DNA of 64,000 nt from Saprospiraceae bacterium (GTDB lineage: Bacteria > Bacteroidota > Bacteroidia > Chitinophagales > Saprospiraceae): assembly GCA_028280415.1 (NCBI GenBank), contig JANQLV010000051.1, positions 62,001 to 126,000 on the forward strand, read 5' to 3'. Positions 43,840-53,647 of this stretch are shown one piece after another. How positions within the stretch are numbered: position 1 is the first letter of the stretch; every line of letters starts with the position of its first letter. The translations under genes were made by a program, and so were the position numbers. Under the pieces are notes generated by a model. That model searched no databases and was not told the DNA's origin. It was given only the letters and a program-made list of their open reading frames with translations.

Positions 43840-44313
43840 TTTGTTTTAATTGTGATTAAGAATCAAATGCAATATGAAACGGTTAATTCTAGTATGGCTA
43901 TACTTTTCAAAAGCTTCTTGTAGCAAGAACAAAAAGCAAAAAAATCATCTGCTATTCTGCTATTAATACATAGAGCAGTGTGTCCATTTGTTAAAAAACT
44001 TTCTTTAGCGTTCTCATGTAGCAATCACATTATCTCCTGGCTCGTTTTCAATAATAGCCCGCTTTATACCCGGAGCATTTTTTCTGAATTACTCTTTTGA
44101 CTTCTCTTCGAAACTAAAATTATTTAATAAAAGCGGAAACATAATGAGTAGTATAGTTTTTATATAGCCATATATTGTTAAAACAGATGTTGCTTTGAGG
44201 AATGTGCTAGCGAGTTGTAAGGTAGTTTTGAAGCACCTTTTAATATACAAAAAAAAGGTGATACCCAATAGTTATGAATATCACCTTTGCCATTATTTAA
44301 ACGCACAATTTTC
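43840..44313. other. 474-bp gene-free region
   Basis: No reading frame of coding character is seen. The right end holds the terminator of the POT transporter genes; the left should hold the promoter of the preceding membrane-protein pair. Confidence 0.5.
44249..44288 (-). terminator. intrinsic terminator after the POT transporter genes
   Basis: A perfect 10-bp stem (44254-44263 with 44279-44288) is followed on the minus strand by a run of eight T. It lies 25 nt past the stop of the first POT gene. Confidence 0.85.
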
Positions 44314-46089
44314 TTAACGAACGCCGTGCATGAGTTTTTTCAATAAAGGATGTAATACCAGGGAAATTAATCCTATTCCTATTGGGATCAGCGTAAAGAT
44401 CATAAAGAACCAGGAAAGGCCATTTTGCTCGACAATTTTATCCATATCTCCCCCTACGTAATGGGCCAGCTTATTACCAATAGCAATTGCCAGATAGTAT
44501 ACCCCGAACATGAATGCAATCATTCTGGCCGGAATTAATTTACTGAGATATGATAGCCCCATTGGTGACAGGCAAAGTTCTCCCAAGGTATGGAACAGAT
44601 AAGCAAACACTACCCAGGCCATGCTTAATGCAGCAGTTTCCGTCCCTGCCGGTACATTCCTTGCTCCGAAAGCCAAAAATCCAAAGCCAATTCCCAGAAG
44701 GAATAGTCCAAGGAAATATTTTACGGATGCCGGCGGATTATATTTGCTATCCCACCATTTGGTAAATATCGGTGCAAACATAATGATGAACAGGGAGTTG
44801 AGAATAGCAAACCAGGTAATTGGTACTTCTGATTCAGAAGAAGTAAACTCTGTAAATAATTTGTATCCAACAATAGCCCATACAATTACGAAACTTACTC
44901 CCAGTATAACATTGGATAAACCGATACGGGTATAAGTTTTTCTAAAGAGCATGAAGAGTACATAATTAATAATCAATAAGGGAACCACCGTAACAATCAG
45001 GTCAACAATCTTGAAAGTAGTAGCCGCCGTCCCGTCGAGAACCCTATCGGTAAAATCCCTGATATAGATTGGCATGGAACCCGCTGCCTGTTCAAAGGCT
45101 GCCCAAAAGAATACGGTAAACAAACAGAATATGGTAAAGGCAATCATCCTGTCACGCTCTATGGCAGAATACCTCGGAATTCTTACTGCGAGTAACACAA
45201 TAAAGGCAATAGCTGCTATTAAGGCAAAACCCAGAGACTCTCCCCAATTAAAAAGATTAAAATTCAAAACATCAATACCACCAATTTTATAAAGAGGATC
45301 ATTAATAATAAAAATCATAGCCGATATCAGAAAAATTCCAATGAGTATATAATCTATTGTAATAAACGGATTGGTTTTTACCTGCTCTTCTTTTTTCGAT
45401 ACCTCGGTATCAATCAACTGATCGGAAGCAAGTGCTTTTTTATCTTCCGGCACCGGTTTGTCTCCTATATTCCCGAAAAGTGGTTGTGCAAAATAAAATT
45501 GCAGCATGCCCAGTAACATAAAAATACCTGCCAGCCCAAAGCCATAGGACCATCCGATTTTTTCACCAACCCATCCACAGAGCATTATCCCCAGAAAAGC
45601 TCCGGCATTCACTCCCATATAGAAAATATTGTAGGCACCATCCTTTTTCTCATCATGCCCTTCATACATTTTGGAAATAATAGAGGTCATATTGGGTTTA
45701 AAAAATCCATTTCCCAAAATCAAAAAGGTAATCCCCACATAGAGAAAAAGCGGAGTTTCAATAGCCATAGAAGCATGCCCGAGAGTCATCAATAAGGCGC
45801 CAATTACAACGGCCATTCGATAACCAATTATTTTATCTGCCAGATATCCCCCAAGAATAGGTGTCAGATACACAAGCATTGCATAAGTTCCTAAAAGAGA
45901 AAGCGCTGCGGAGGTTTCCCATCCCCATCCAGGATTGGCATCTGTCAGAGATGCAGTCAAGAAAATCACCAAAATGGCTCTCATTCCATAATATGAAAAC
46001 CGCTCCCACATCTCCGTGAAAAATAATACAAAAAGCCCTGCAGGATGCCCCAGTACTTTATTTTTAAAAAACTCCTGATTTGAACTCAT
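44314..46089 (-). CDS. POT-family proton-coupled peptide transporter
   Basis: 591 residues with 12-14 membrane segments. POT signatures are present: FTEMWERFSYYGMRAIL at the start (the ExxER-type proton-coupling motif), AYNIFYMGVNAGAFLG (PTR2 signature) and the C-terminal FAYLFHTLGELCLSPMGLS. The family imports di- and tripeptides with protons. It lies 48 nt downstream of a second POT gene of similar sequence, probably a duplicate, and extra length comes from a cytoplasmic loop around 210-240. Confidence 0.92.
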   Translation of the reverse strand: MSSNQEFFKNKVLGHPAGLFVLFFTEMWERFSYYGMRAILVIFLTASLTDANPGWGWETSAALSLLGTYAMLVYLTPILGGYLADKIIGYRMAVVIGALLMTLGHASMAIETPLFLYVGITFLILGNGFFKPNMTSIISKMYEGHDEKKDGAYNIFYMGVNAGAFLGIMLCGWVGEKIGWSYGFGLAGIFMLLGMLQFYFAQPLFGNIGDKPVPEDKKALASDQLIDTEVSKKEEQVKTNPFITIDYILIGIFLISAMIFIINDPLYKIGGIDVLNFNLFNWGESLGFALIAAIAFIVLLAVRIPRYSAIERDRMIAFTIFCLFTVFFWAAFEQAAGSMPIYIRDFTDRVLDGTAATTFKIVDLIVTVVPLLIINYVLFMLFRKTYTRIGLSNVILGVSFVIVWAIVGYKLFTEFTSSESEVPITWFAILNSLFIIMFAPIFTKWWDSKYNPPASVKYFLGLFLLGIGFGFLAFGARNVPAGTETAALSMAWVVFAYLFHTLGELCLSPMGLSYLSKLIPARMIAFMFGVYYLAIAIGNKLAHYVGGDMDKIVEQNGLSWFFMIFTLIPIGIGLISLVLHPLLKKLMHGVR

Positions 46090-46137
46090 TTCTGTTTAAT
46101 TTGATTTTAAAATATGATTATCGTTTTGTTTTATAAT

Positions 46138-47694
46138 TTATCTTTCATCTGCTAATTCAAAACCTTCCGCTTCATCTCTTTCAATAGCAAGGTCCTCTGC
46201 TCCATGTGTCAATCGCTTTAATGGTTTGATGATAAGAATAACCAAAAGCCCAATAATAGTACAAAAGACCGCGATACCGGTAAAAATATTGAATTCGCCC
46301 AAAGAGGTTGACCATTCTCCTAATAATCCCGCTACTTTATTCCCCAATCCTGTTGCCGCAAAATAAGCTCCCATCATAAATGCCATCCAGCGTTCGGGAG
46401 CCAGTTTGGTAATAAAAGATAGAGCAACGGGAGAGGCACATAGCTCTCCTAGAGTGTGGAACAGATAAGCAAGTATCAACCAGATCATACCGGATTTTGC
46501 AATAATTTCACCCGCCTCGTTTTCCTGAACCTGAGTACTGGCATAAGACATAAAGAAAAAGCCCCATCCCATTATAATTACTCCGATAGCCATTTTATAA
46601 ATCGAAGATGATTCTTTTCCCCGGTTTCTCCACCAGGCCCAAAAAGAGCCGACAATCGTCGCGAAAATAAGAATGAAAATAGCGTTTACCGATTGAAACC
46701 AACTGGCAGGTACATTAAAAGACCCCAGGGCCAAATCCGTTTTATTTTCTGCATAAACATTCATCAAACCTCCCGCCTGTTCAAAAGAGCCCCAGAATAC
46801 AATTATTATTAAAAATGAAATATAGGTGACCAAAATACGGTCCTTCTCAATTTTATTTCCATCATTATAAACCACTATACCCACCCCAACGGCAAAGGCG
46901 ATACCGATCATCAGTAATCCATAGGACCATCCTGCCCAATACCATACCGCCAAGCCAATTACTACGGTTACGAAAAAACCAATCAATGAATTCGAATATT
47001 TGAAAATATCCATAATCAGATTCGGACGCTCAACGGACGATCCGTCTTCTTTGGTTTCAACCAGATTTCCAACATCCTTTAGATATTTTTGTCCGAGCAT
47101 ATAAGTTACCTGACCAAGTGCCATCCCAATCCCGGCCATTCCAAAACCCCAGTGCCAGCCAATGTTTTGTCCTACATAACCGACCGCCAAAGCAGCGGCA
47201 GCAGCTCCAAGGTTTATCCCCATGTAGAAAATATAAAAGCCCATATCACGGCGCTTGTCTCCTTTCGCATACAGACCTCCAACCATGGTAGAAATATTGG
47301 GTTTTAAACAACCTACTCCTAAAACGATTAAGGCAAGACCAGTATAGAATGCCCACATTTGTTCAATAGCAAGTACACTATGGCCGGCCACCAGCAATAC
47401 CCCTCCTACATAAACTGCTTTCTTTTGTCCTATATACCGGTCAGCCAGTATCCCACCGGGAATAGAGGCCAGATATACAAACATGGTATACCATCCATAA
47501 AGTGCATATGCATCTTCTTCAGCCCAGCCCAATCCTGGATTCGCTCCTGTTGCTACTCCTACGAGATATAGAACCAGGATAGCTCTCATTCCGTAATAAG
47601 AAAATCGCTCCCACATTTCTGTGAAAAAAAGAATAACCAATCCAATAGGGTGACCTAAAAATTGTGGCTGCTTGTCTAAAGCCTTTGTACTCAT
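46138..47694 (-). CDS. POT-family proton-coupled peptide transporter, second copy
   Basis: 518 residues with the same landmarks as its neighbour: FTEMWERFSYYGMRAIL, GFYIFYMGINLGAAAAALA and LAYLFHTLGELCASPVALSF. It is the upstream gene of the tandem pair. Two different POT carriers together suggest growth on peptides, in keeping with exported proteases of the type IX system (inference). Confidence 0.92.
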   Translation of the reverse strand: MSTKALDKQPQFLGHPIGLVILFFTEMWERFSYYGMRAILVLYLVGVATGANPGLGWAEEDAYALYGWYTMFVYLASIPGGILADRYIGQKKAVYVGGVLLVAGHSVLAIEQMWAFYTGLALIVLGVGCLKPNISTMVGGLYAKGDKRRDMGFYIFYMGINLGAAAAALAVGYVGQNIGWHWGFGMAGIGMALGQVTYMLGQKYLKDVGNLVETKEDGSSVERPNLIMDIFKYSNSLIGFFVTVVIGLAVWYWAGWSYGLLMIGIAFAVGVGIVVYNDGNKIEKDRILVTYISFLIIIVFWGSFEQAGGLMNVYAENKTDLALGSFNVPASWFQSVNAIFILIFATIVGSFWAWWRNRGKESSSIYKMAIGVIIMGWGFFFMSYASTQVQENEAGEIIAKSGMIWLILAYLFHTLGELCASPVALSFITKLAPERWMAFMMGAYFAATGLGNKVAGLLGEWSTSLGEFNIFTGIAVFCTIIGLLVILIIKPLKRLTHGAEDLAIERDEAEGFELADER

Positions 47695-47781
47695 AATGCT
47701 GTCTTTTGTTTATTGAGATTCCAAAATAGTTTTTTTGTGGTAAAATCCATTCACAATTAAGCGTTTAATTTTGGCAATAAG

Positions 47782-47834
47782 GCAGGAAAAGCAAGGAAAA
47801 GCAAGGAAAAGCAAGGAAAAGCAAGGAAAAGCAA
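47782..47834. repeat. 10-bp tandem repeat between divergent genes
   Basis: About five head-to-tail copies of GCAAGGAAAA, the first and last imperfect. It lies 88 bp upstream of the POT genes and 145 bp before the membrane-protein gene. A further GGAAAAGCA occurs at 47942-47950. Copy number may vary by slippage and could alter promoter spacing. Confidence 0.85.
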
Positions 47835-47978
47835 AGGATAATTTAGGCATTGCTCTAAATTGGGCTATAATCGATTATTTAAGGACTTTTTAACAGAATA
47901 AAAACATTAGTTTTCGTAATTTAAACACTATAAATATGCTTGGAAAAGCATGGAAAAATACAAAAGCCTGCTGTTTCG

Positions 47979-49169
47979 ATGAAAAAAAACACCTTGCCAC
48001 CGGATTTGGATATTCTTTGCAAGAAACTGTGTCAGCAGGTATTGAATGTAAGTGAGTACCAGAATCTTTCCGGCTCAGAAGTCAATCAAGTGAGCAGTTT
48101 TCTTATCCGCTTTAATCAGGAATTTTCTTCTTCCCGGGAAAGTTTGAATAAAAGTCTGCAAAATTGGTTTCTGGGAAAAAACAGCCCCTCTCCAGCCAAA
48201 GTCAATCAAATTGCTCAGAGTTTAGGCTATGACAGCTATCATGAATTCACCTTACAGCATCGAAAAAAGATCAAAGTCGCCCAGCTTCAGCGCTCCATCC
48301 GCCTAAATCCATTTCAAAAGACGCTTTTATACTGTGCATTGGCTTTATTTGCAGTAGCAATGCTTCCGGGACTTATCCCCTTAAGCGAAGAATTAGTTGA
48401 GACTCCGGATGTCCAAAGTGCGCTATTGGCATCTGTAATTCAGGCGATAGTAGTTGTACTCTTTTTTGTCGTTACGCATTTTTCTGATTTCGGCGGGCGC
48501 GATCAGATTTTTGCCAAAAATAATTATCCTCCCGAAGTAAATAAATCGTTAGTACAGTTTTTTAATGGATGGGAAATGCTTTGGTTAAGCTTCTCGGTTC
48601 TTTATATTTGGTTTTGTCTGCTTTATGGATTGGGAATCCCAATTAGTCCCTATACCCAGGCCGTTTCGGATATTATTACCATTTTTAGTTCGGTTTGCTT
48701 CGCATATTTGTTCTCCGTCATGGATGTGCAAAGCATTCCGCGTAGTCCGGGGAGTAATTCCATTCGGGTTTTCTATAACTATTTGATCATTTTCACAATT
48801 GGACTGACGATTAGTTCCATGCTTTCAGTCATCGACCGATATTATCACCTTGGTGCACTGAATGGAATGGGAACCTATGTGCTTGGATATGCCAATGTAA
48901 TTGTGATGTTATACTTCTTTGGCCGACTCGAAAGTCATTATTTGAATGTTAATCGTTTTGTACTATTGCCTTTATACACTTACGCTATTATCCAAATAGC
49001 ATATGTCCTGTTTTTTGAGGCAAATACCGGCAAAGCTTCTTATGCTGCCTATATCATTGGAATGGCTCTGATTCTTAAAGGCTTTTTATACTTTCTGATT
49101 CGGGAATGGATCAAAGATGGAAAATTAGCACAGTATTTTTTGAAGCAGCATGAGAAGATAAAAGAATAG
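47979..49169 (+). CDS. eight-helix membrane protein with N-terminal soluble domain, unknown function
   Basis: 396 residues from the ATG at 47979; an in-frame TTG at 47940 would add 13 residues that overlap repeat-like sequence. The first 110 residues are soluble and partly resemble a small helix-turn-helix-like fold (LQNWFLGKNSPSPAKVNQIAQSLGYDSYHEF), followed by about eight hydrophobic segments from 125 to the C-terminus. No transporter or enzyme family is recognised. A membrane-tethered sensor or regulator is one possibility. The gene diverges from the POT pair across the tandem repeat. Confidence 0.6.
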   Translation: MKKNTLPPDLDILCKKLCQQVLNVSEYQNLSGSEVNQVSSFLIRFNQEFSSSRESLNKSLQNWFLGKNSPSPAKVNQIAQSLGYDSYHEFTLQHRKKIKVAQLQRSIRLNPFQKTLLYCALALFAVAMLPGLIPLSEELVETPDVQSALLASVIQAIVVVLFFVVTHFSDFGGRDQIFAKNNYPPEVNKSLVQFFNGWEMLWLSFSVLYIWFCLLYGLGIPISPYTQAVSDIITIFSSVCFAYLFSVMDVQSIPRSPGSNSIRVFYNYLIIFTIGLTISSMLSVIDRYYHLGALNGMGTYVLGYANVIVMLYFFGRLESHYLNVNRFVLLPLYTYAIIQIAYVLFFEANTGKASYAAYIIGMALILKGFLYFLIREWIKDGKLAQYFLKQHEKIKE

Positions 49170-49183
49170 AAAACCAATTAGTT

Positions 49184-50905
49184 TTATCTTGTAAAACTTC
49201 GCTCCAGGACTTTCTCATTACCCCGATTATCGGATACCGCCAATTTTAAAACATGCTTCCCCGGTCCAATGGATTTATCAAAACGATGGATTAACAAATC
49301 GTTCTTGGCATCGTATTCCATCAATATCCATTTACCATCAACCGTAGCACTATATTTCATGTCCTCCGCTTTTCCCGTTGTCTTAAAATTGTCTTTTATT
49401 TTAAAAGTCATTTTAGAAAAACCTCTCATATTCGATCGGAAACTAACCGGTGTGATCGTCGGTGCTTTTTGATCTACCATAATACAGAAATCTCCCAAAT
49501 TCCGCACTTTAGCTACCAGTTTATCCCCTTTCCAGGTTCCGCCACAATTAAGCATCTGTTGATCCTTTCCACAGTAAGCAATAAATGCTTTGGATTTTAA
49601 TTCCTCCGGTAAACTGCCTGGCATTATGCTTAGGTCATAATAGCGATGTACCGGTGTTTTATAATCGTGAATATGATAGACCAGAGAATGGACATTCTGA
49701 CTATCATCCCGGGAGGTGCGGTACTTCATGTACAAATCTTCATATAATGTTCCTTCAGGGAAATGGATTTTTATCGTACTGTTCTCAATAATATTTTCTT
49801 CATTAAAAGGCAAGAAATAATTGAATGATTCGGATTCAGGCTCTTTCACCGTTCCGCGCTTGGCCCAAAACTCAAGAACCGAAATATTATCTTCCACATC
49901 TCTCACCTCCATAGTGATCTTAGTTGCTTTATGGGCACTTAATTCTATTAAACCTTTACTACTCCCTTCTTCGTAAATGGACAGTTTATTTCCCGGCAGA
50001 CGAAAACATCGATTGAAGTAACTTTTCTTACTCACCTGTTCTTCATAATCCAAATGCGCATTAATGAAGCGGCTTTCGCTAAAAGCAAAAGTCTCCATTT
50101 CATAATTATAAGATAAGACATCATCTTGTAGCATATCAACTTTATAAACGCCATTCCAGTTAGGAACGCCATTCATATGATCATAGGCCTTGATCCCAAA
50201 ACCAACGCGCCAGGCGCCGAGTACCAAAGTATCCCCCTTAATCCGGTACCGGTTTTTAGCCAATTTTTGTAAGCTATAGGTTTTGGTATCCAGGGTATTC
50301 AGTTTATCACTTAAAAAATAAGCTTTGAGCTGATGTAGCTTGGGAGCAATATTGTCTTTTACCTGAAAACCAAAAAGCAAAGGATTAATCGGCTTTTCCG
50401 TACGAGAATCCCGAATTTCGAAATGCAAATGGGGCCCAAAAGAACGTCCCGAAGTACCCAGTTTACCAATCACCTCTCCTTTTTTAAAAACAAATTGATC
50501 TTTTGCAGGAAACAGTTCGACCACAAATCTCTTTTTCTGATACTGTGATTCTTTAACGTATTTGGCAATGCGATCCGCAAATTGATGCATATGAGCATAA
50601 ACGGTCGTATAGCCATTCGGATGAGTCATATACAATACATTTCCATAGCCCCCGGAAGATACCTTTATACGAGAGATATAACCATCGGCAGCAGCGTAAA
50701 GTGCTTGTCCTACTTTGCCATTATATGCTTTAATATCTATCCCGGCGTGAAAATGATTGGGACGCAATTCTCCGAAAGTTCCGGAAAGATAAATCGTCTT
50801 ATCGACCGGTGACCGGAAATAATCCTGAGGATATTTTACAGCATTATCTGTCGAGAAGGAACAAAGTATAACCAGAATCAAAAATGAGAATATAATCTGC
50901 CGCAT
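49184..50905 (-). CDS. M23 family metallopeptidase
   Basis: 573 residues from the ATG at 50905 (MRQIIFSFLILVILCSF), giving a clean signal sequence; a start 66 nt upstream is unlikely. The LytM/M23 domain lies near 40-200 with zinc ligands in HFHAGIDIKAY and HLHFEIR; the remaining 370 residues are beta-rich. Such enzymes cut peptidoglycan cross-links in the periplasm during growth or division. All ligands are intact, so it should be an active peptidase and not a degenerate activator. Confidence 0.9.
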   Translation of the reverse strand: MRQIIFSFLILVILCSFSTDNAVKYPQDYFRSPVDKTIYLSGTFGELRPNHFHAGIDIKAYNGKVGQALYAAADGYISRIKVSSGGYGNVLYMTHPNGYTTVYAHMHQFADRIAKYVKESQYQKKRFVVELFPAKDQFVFKKGEVIGKLGTSGRSFGPHLHFEIRDSRTEKPINPLLFGFQVKDNIAPKLHQLKAYFLSDKLNTLDTKTYSLQKLAKNRYRIKGDTLVLGAWRVGFGIKAYDHMNGVPNWNGVYKVDMLQDDVLSYNYEMETFAFSESRFINAHLDYEEQVSKKSYFNRCFRLPGNKLSIYEEGSSKGLIELSAHKATKITMEVRDVEDNISVLEFWAKRGTVKEPESESFNYFLPFNEENIIENSTIKIHFPEGTLYEDLYMKYRTSRDDSQNVHSLVYHIHDYKTPVHRYYDLSIMPGSLPEELKSKAFIAYCGKDQQMLNCGGTWKGDKLVAKVRNLGDFCIMVDQKAPTITPVSFRSNMRGFSKMTFKIKDNFKTTGKAEDMKYSATVDGKWILMEYDAKNDLLIHRFDKSIGPGKHVLKLAVSDNRGNEKVLERSFTR

Positions 50906-50979
50906 TTCATAAATAGTTGTGGATAGGGACAAAGATAATAAAAGGTAAGAGAGATCATTAAAAACTGACATATATCCCT

Positions 50980-51672
50980 CTAATCTCCCAAACTCCAGCT
51001 TCCGGCTACGGTTAGCTCTTGTTGATTTTCAACAATTCTTTCCAGGAATTCCGCCCGGGAAATATTTCGCCCGCCCAGGCTTTTCAGATGTTCGGTTTCC
51101 TGCTGGCAATCAATCAGCGTATATCCTTTGTTAATTAGATACTGAACCAGGGTGATAAAGCCAAATTTTGAAGCATTGCTAACCTTTGAAAACATGGATT
51201 CTCCAAAAAATATTTTACCCAAACTCACCCCATAAAGACCTCCGACCAATATGCTTTCTTTCCAGACTTCTACAGAATGCGCATAGCCTGCCCGGTGAAG
51301 ATTACAATAGGCTTTCACCATATCTTCAGAAATCCAGGTGTCTCCGCTCTGTCCTTTTCGGACTTGGGATTTGCAATTACGGATCACCGTTTCAAAATCA
51401 CGATCAAAAGTGACCGTAAATTTTTTCTGATTAAAGTAGGACCGCATACTTTTTGCAATCTTTAACTCTTCCGGGAAAAGAACAAAGCGCGGATCGGGCG
51501 ACCACCAAAGGATGGGGTCATCGGGATTATACCAGGGAAAAAGGCCATTATTATAAGCCAGCAGCAAGCGTTCGATAGAAAGGTCTCCGCCTATAGCCAG
51601 AATACCATCCTCATTAGCCAATTCGGGATGTGGGAAGCTAAGATCTTTTTCGGAAAGCCAGAATACAGGCAT
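50980..51672 (-). CDS. aat: leucyl/phenylalanyl-tRNA--protein transferase
   Basis: 230 residues, full length. Family blocks are present: FPHPELANEDGILAIGGDLS, LLLAYNNGLFPWY, PILWWSPDPRFVLFP, VEVWKESILVGGLYGVSLGKIFFGESMFS and DCQQETEHLKSLGGR. It transfers Leu or Phe from tRNA to proteins with N-terminal Arg or Lys, marking them for ClpS-ClpAP. The adaptor gene clpS lies 81 nt upstream, separated by a terminator. Confidence 0.96.
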   Translation of the reverse strand: MPVFWLSEKDLSFPHPELANEDGILAIGGDLSIERLLLAYNNGLFPWYNPDDPILWWSPDPRFVLFPEELKIAKSMRSYFNQKKFTVTFDRDFETVIRNCKSQVRKGQSGDTWISEDMVKAYCNLHRAGYAHSVEVWKESILVGGLYGVSLGKIFFGESMFSKVSNASKFGFITLVQYLINKGYTLIDCQQETEHLKSLGGRNISRAEFLERIVENQQELTVAGSWSLGD

Positions 51673-51693
51673 GAGTCTCCTTTTATTGATTAC

Positions 51694-51731
51694 AAAAAGG
51701 TGTGACTACATAGTAGAAGTCACACCTTTTT
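51694..51731 (-). terminator. intrinsic terminator between clpS and aat
   Basis: A perfect 14-bp stem (51694-51707 with 51718-51731) with A/T ends on both sides, 22 nt after the clpS stop. It should separate the clpS transcript from aat, so aat needs its own promoter or readthrough. Confidence 0.88.
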
Positions 51732-51753
51732 ATAGTAACACAACTGTAATAAA

Positions 51754-52059
51754 CTACTTTTCAATCTCTTCGATAATTGCAGAAAGTCCTTTATCGATTA
51801 ATCCGTCTTTAAGTGGTTTTAAAATATTTACAGCCGCTGTTTTAACAATTGCTTTTCCTTTAAAATGGATGATTAAAGACAACTGTTCTGCCTGTTCCGC
51901 AGTATGTTTCAGGATTTCCATAAAACATTCAATCACCCAATCGAAAGTATTGTGATCATCATTATAAACAACAATCTGGCCTTGTTTTCCCAGACTAATT
52001 TGCTCATCTTCCAATAACAATTCTTCTAATTGTTCGTCAAAACCGTTGTTATAAAGCAT
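51754..52059 (-). CDS. clpS: ATP-dependent Clp protease adaptor ClpS
   Basis: 101 residues. The core ClpS fold is recognisable: VVYNDDHNTFDWVIECF (binding pocket for N-terminal hydrophobic residues), MEILKHTAEQAEQLSLIIHFKGKAIV and a final helix. ClpS delivers N-degron substrates to ClpA-type unfoldases. It lies beside aat, whose product creates such substrates. Confidence 0.93.
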   Translation of the reverse strand: MLYNNGFDEQLEELLLEDEQISLGKQGQIVVYNDDHNTFDWVIECFMEILKHTAEQAEQLSLIIHFKGKAIVKTAAVNILKPLKDGLIDKGLSAIIEEIEK

Positions 52060-52122
52060 ATTTAAAAAATTTTGAATCTCTAGTTTTATAAAAAACTTAT
52101 TAACCTACTTCGTCCTAAATAA

Positions 52123-52593
52123 CTATCCCAAACCCCTTAAAGTTTCTTTAACTGCTGTAAAATTCGGTAAATCACTTGCATTATCCAAAACTTCTGCATA
52201 TCGGACAATCCCATCTTTATCAATTACAAAAGCTGACCTTTTGGCAACACCTTTCATATCCAAAACAAAATCTTCATAAAATGAGCCATAGGCCCGAGAA
52301 GTCGTTTTGTTAAAATCAGATAATAAAGGGAAATTGTAGTTTTGGTGATTTTTAAATTGTTCCAAGGTAAAAAGCGAATCAACGGAAACAGCCAAAATCT
52401 GCGCATCAAGCCCCTGATAAGTTCCGATATCATCCCTCATAGTACATAATTCTACTGTGCAAACTCCTGTAAAAGCTAATGGGAAAAACAATAGTACCAC
52501 ATTTTTACCTCTAAAATTCTCTAATGAAACCTCTGTTTTATCCGTCGCTCTAAGTTTAAAATTAGGAGCTTTATCCCCGACATTTACCGTCAT
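52123..52593 (-). CDS. peroxiredoxin (AhpC/TSA, AhpE/BCP-like)
   Basis: 156 residues of thioredoxin fold. The peroxidatic Cys lies in PLAFTGVCTVELC, with a second Cys five residues on (VCTVELC), as in atypical forms with a CxxxxC pair. Conserved Arg is in AVKR or SRAYGSF regions. It reduces peroxides in the cytoplasm at the expense of thiols. No partner reductase gene is adjacent. Confidence 0.88.
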   Translation of the reverse strand: MTVNVGDKAPNFKLRATDKTEVSLENFRGKNVVLLFFPLAFTGVCTVELCTMRDDIGTYQGLDAQILAVSVDSLFTLEQFKNHQNYNFPLLSDFNKTTSRAYGSFYEDFVLDMKGVAKRSAFVIDKDGIVRYAEVLDNASDLPNFTAVKETLRGLG

Positions 52594-52710
52594 GTAGTTT
52601 TTATTTTTTTAGTTTATTCTTTGAAAAAATTATACTGCAAGATAATTAAAATCGGTCGTTTTTTGTTCTTTTGCAGCATAAAATCATCGCAATAATTCTA
52701 AGAAAAAGTA

Positions 52711-53601
52711 ATGACCAATACTCAAAAGGCTTATCTAAAGTTACATTTAGCGGTTCTTTTGGCCGGATTGACAGCTATTCTTGGTGATTTGATTCAATTA
52801 TCTGCAATTGTGCTGGTATGGTGGCGTGTTTTTATTACCAGTCTCAGCCTTTTACCATTTATTCGTTTTGGTTATCGTCTCAAAACCATCCCCAGATCAC
52901 TAATCTTCAAATACATGGGCATTGGAGTTCTCATCGCCCTGCACTGGATGGCTTTCTTTGGCGCAATCAAATATGCAAACGCTTCTATCGCTTTGATTTG
53001 TATGGCCATGACCTCTTTTTTTACTGCCCTCATCGAACCGCTCATTACCCGAAGGCCCATCCGCAACTATGAGATTATTCTGAGCTTGCTCGTCATCCCC
53101 GGAATGGTGCTCATTGTAAACAGTACGGACTTAAACATGAAGTTGGGTATTTGGATCGGCCTGCTTTCCACTTTGCTGGCTTCAATTTTTGTCATTTTTA
53201 ACAAAATCCTGATTCATAAAGCCGATCCGATGAGTATTACTTTTCTGGAGCTGGGTAGTGGATGCCTGTTCCTGGCATTATTGCTACCTTTTTATTTTCA
53301 ATCGGATAGTTTAGCCAGTTTCTGGCCCAGTATGCAGGATTTTCAATATCTACTGGTTTTGGCATTATTGTGTACTACCCTGGCAAATATTCTGGGCTTA
53401 CAGGCATTAAAACACATTCCGGCCTTTGTTTCCAATTTGGCTTATAATCTAGAACCGGTTTACGGGATTATTTTGGCCTGGTTGGTATTAAACGAGAACA
53501 AAGAGCTTAGCTCCGGTTTTTATTGGGGCTGTCTTATTATTATCTTAGCAGTTTTTAGCTATCCTTTTTTAAAAAAGTACGCAGAGCAGAGGGCCTCTTG
53601 A
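52711..53601 (+). CDS. EamA/DMT-family transporter
   Basis: 296 residues with ten predicted membrane segments in two EamA repeats (KYMGIGVLIALHWMAFFGAIKYANAS in the first, LVLALLCTTLANILGLQALKHIPAF in the second). Substrates in this superfamily range from amino acids to metabolites and cannot be assigned. It is followed by the O-methyltransferase gene after 46 nt. Confidence 0.87.
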   Translation: MTNTQKAYLKLHLAVLLAGLTAILGDLIQLSAIVLVWWRVFITSLSLLPFIRFGYRLKTIPRSLIFKYMGIGVLIALHWMAFFGAIKYANASIALICMAMTSFFTALIEPLITRRPIRNYEIILSLLVIPGMVLIVNSTDLNMKLGIWIGLLSTLLASIFVIFNKILIHKADPMSITFLELGSGCLFLALLLPFYFQSDSLASFWPSMQDFQYLLVLALLCTTLANILGLQALKHIPAFVSNLAYNLEPVYGIILAWLVLNENKELSSGFYWGCLIIILAVFSYPFLKKYAEQRAS

Positions 53602-53647
53602 TTTGGGGACAGGACAAGCAGAGCTATCAGAAAATATCGGGTAAATT

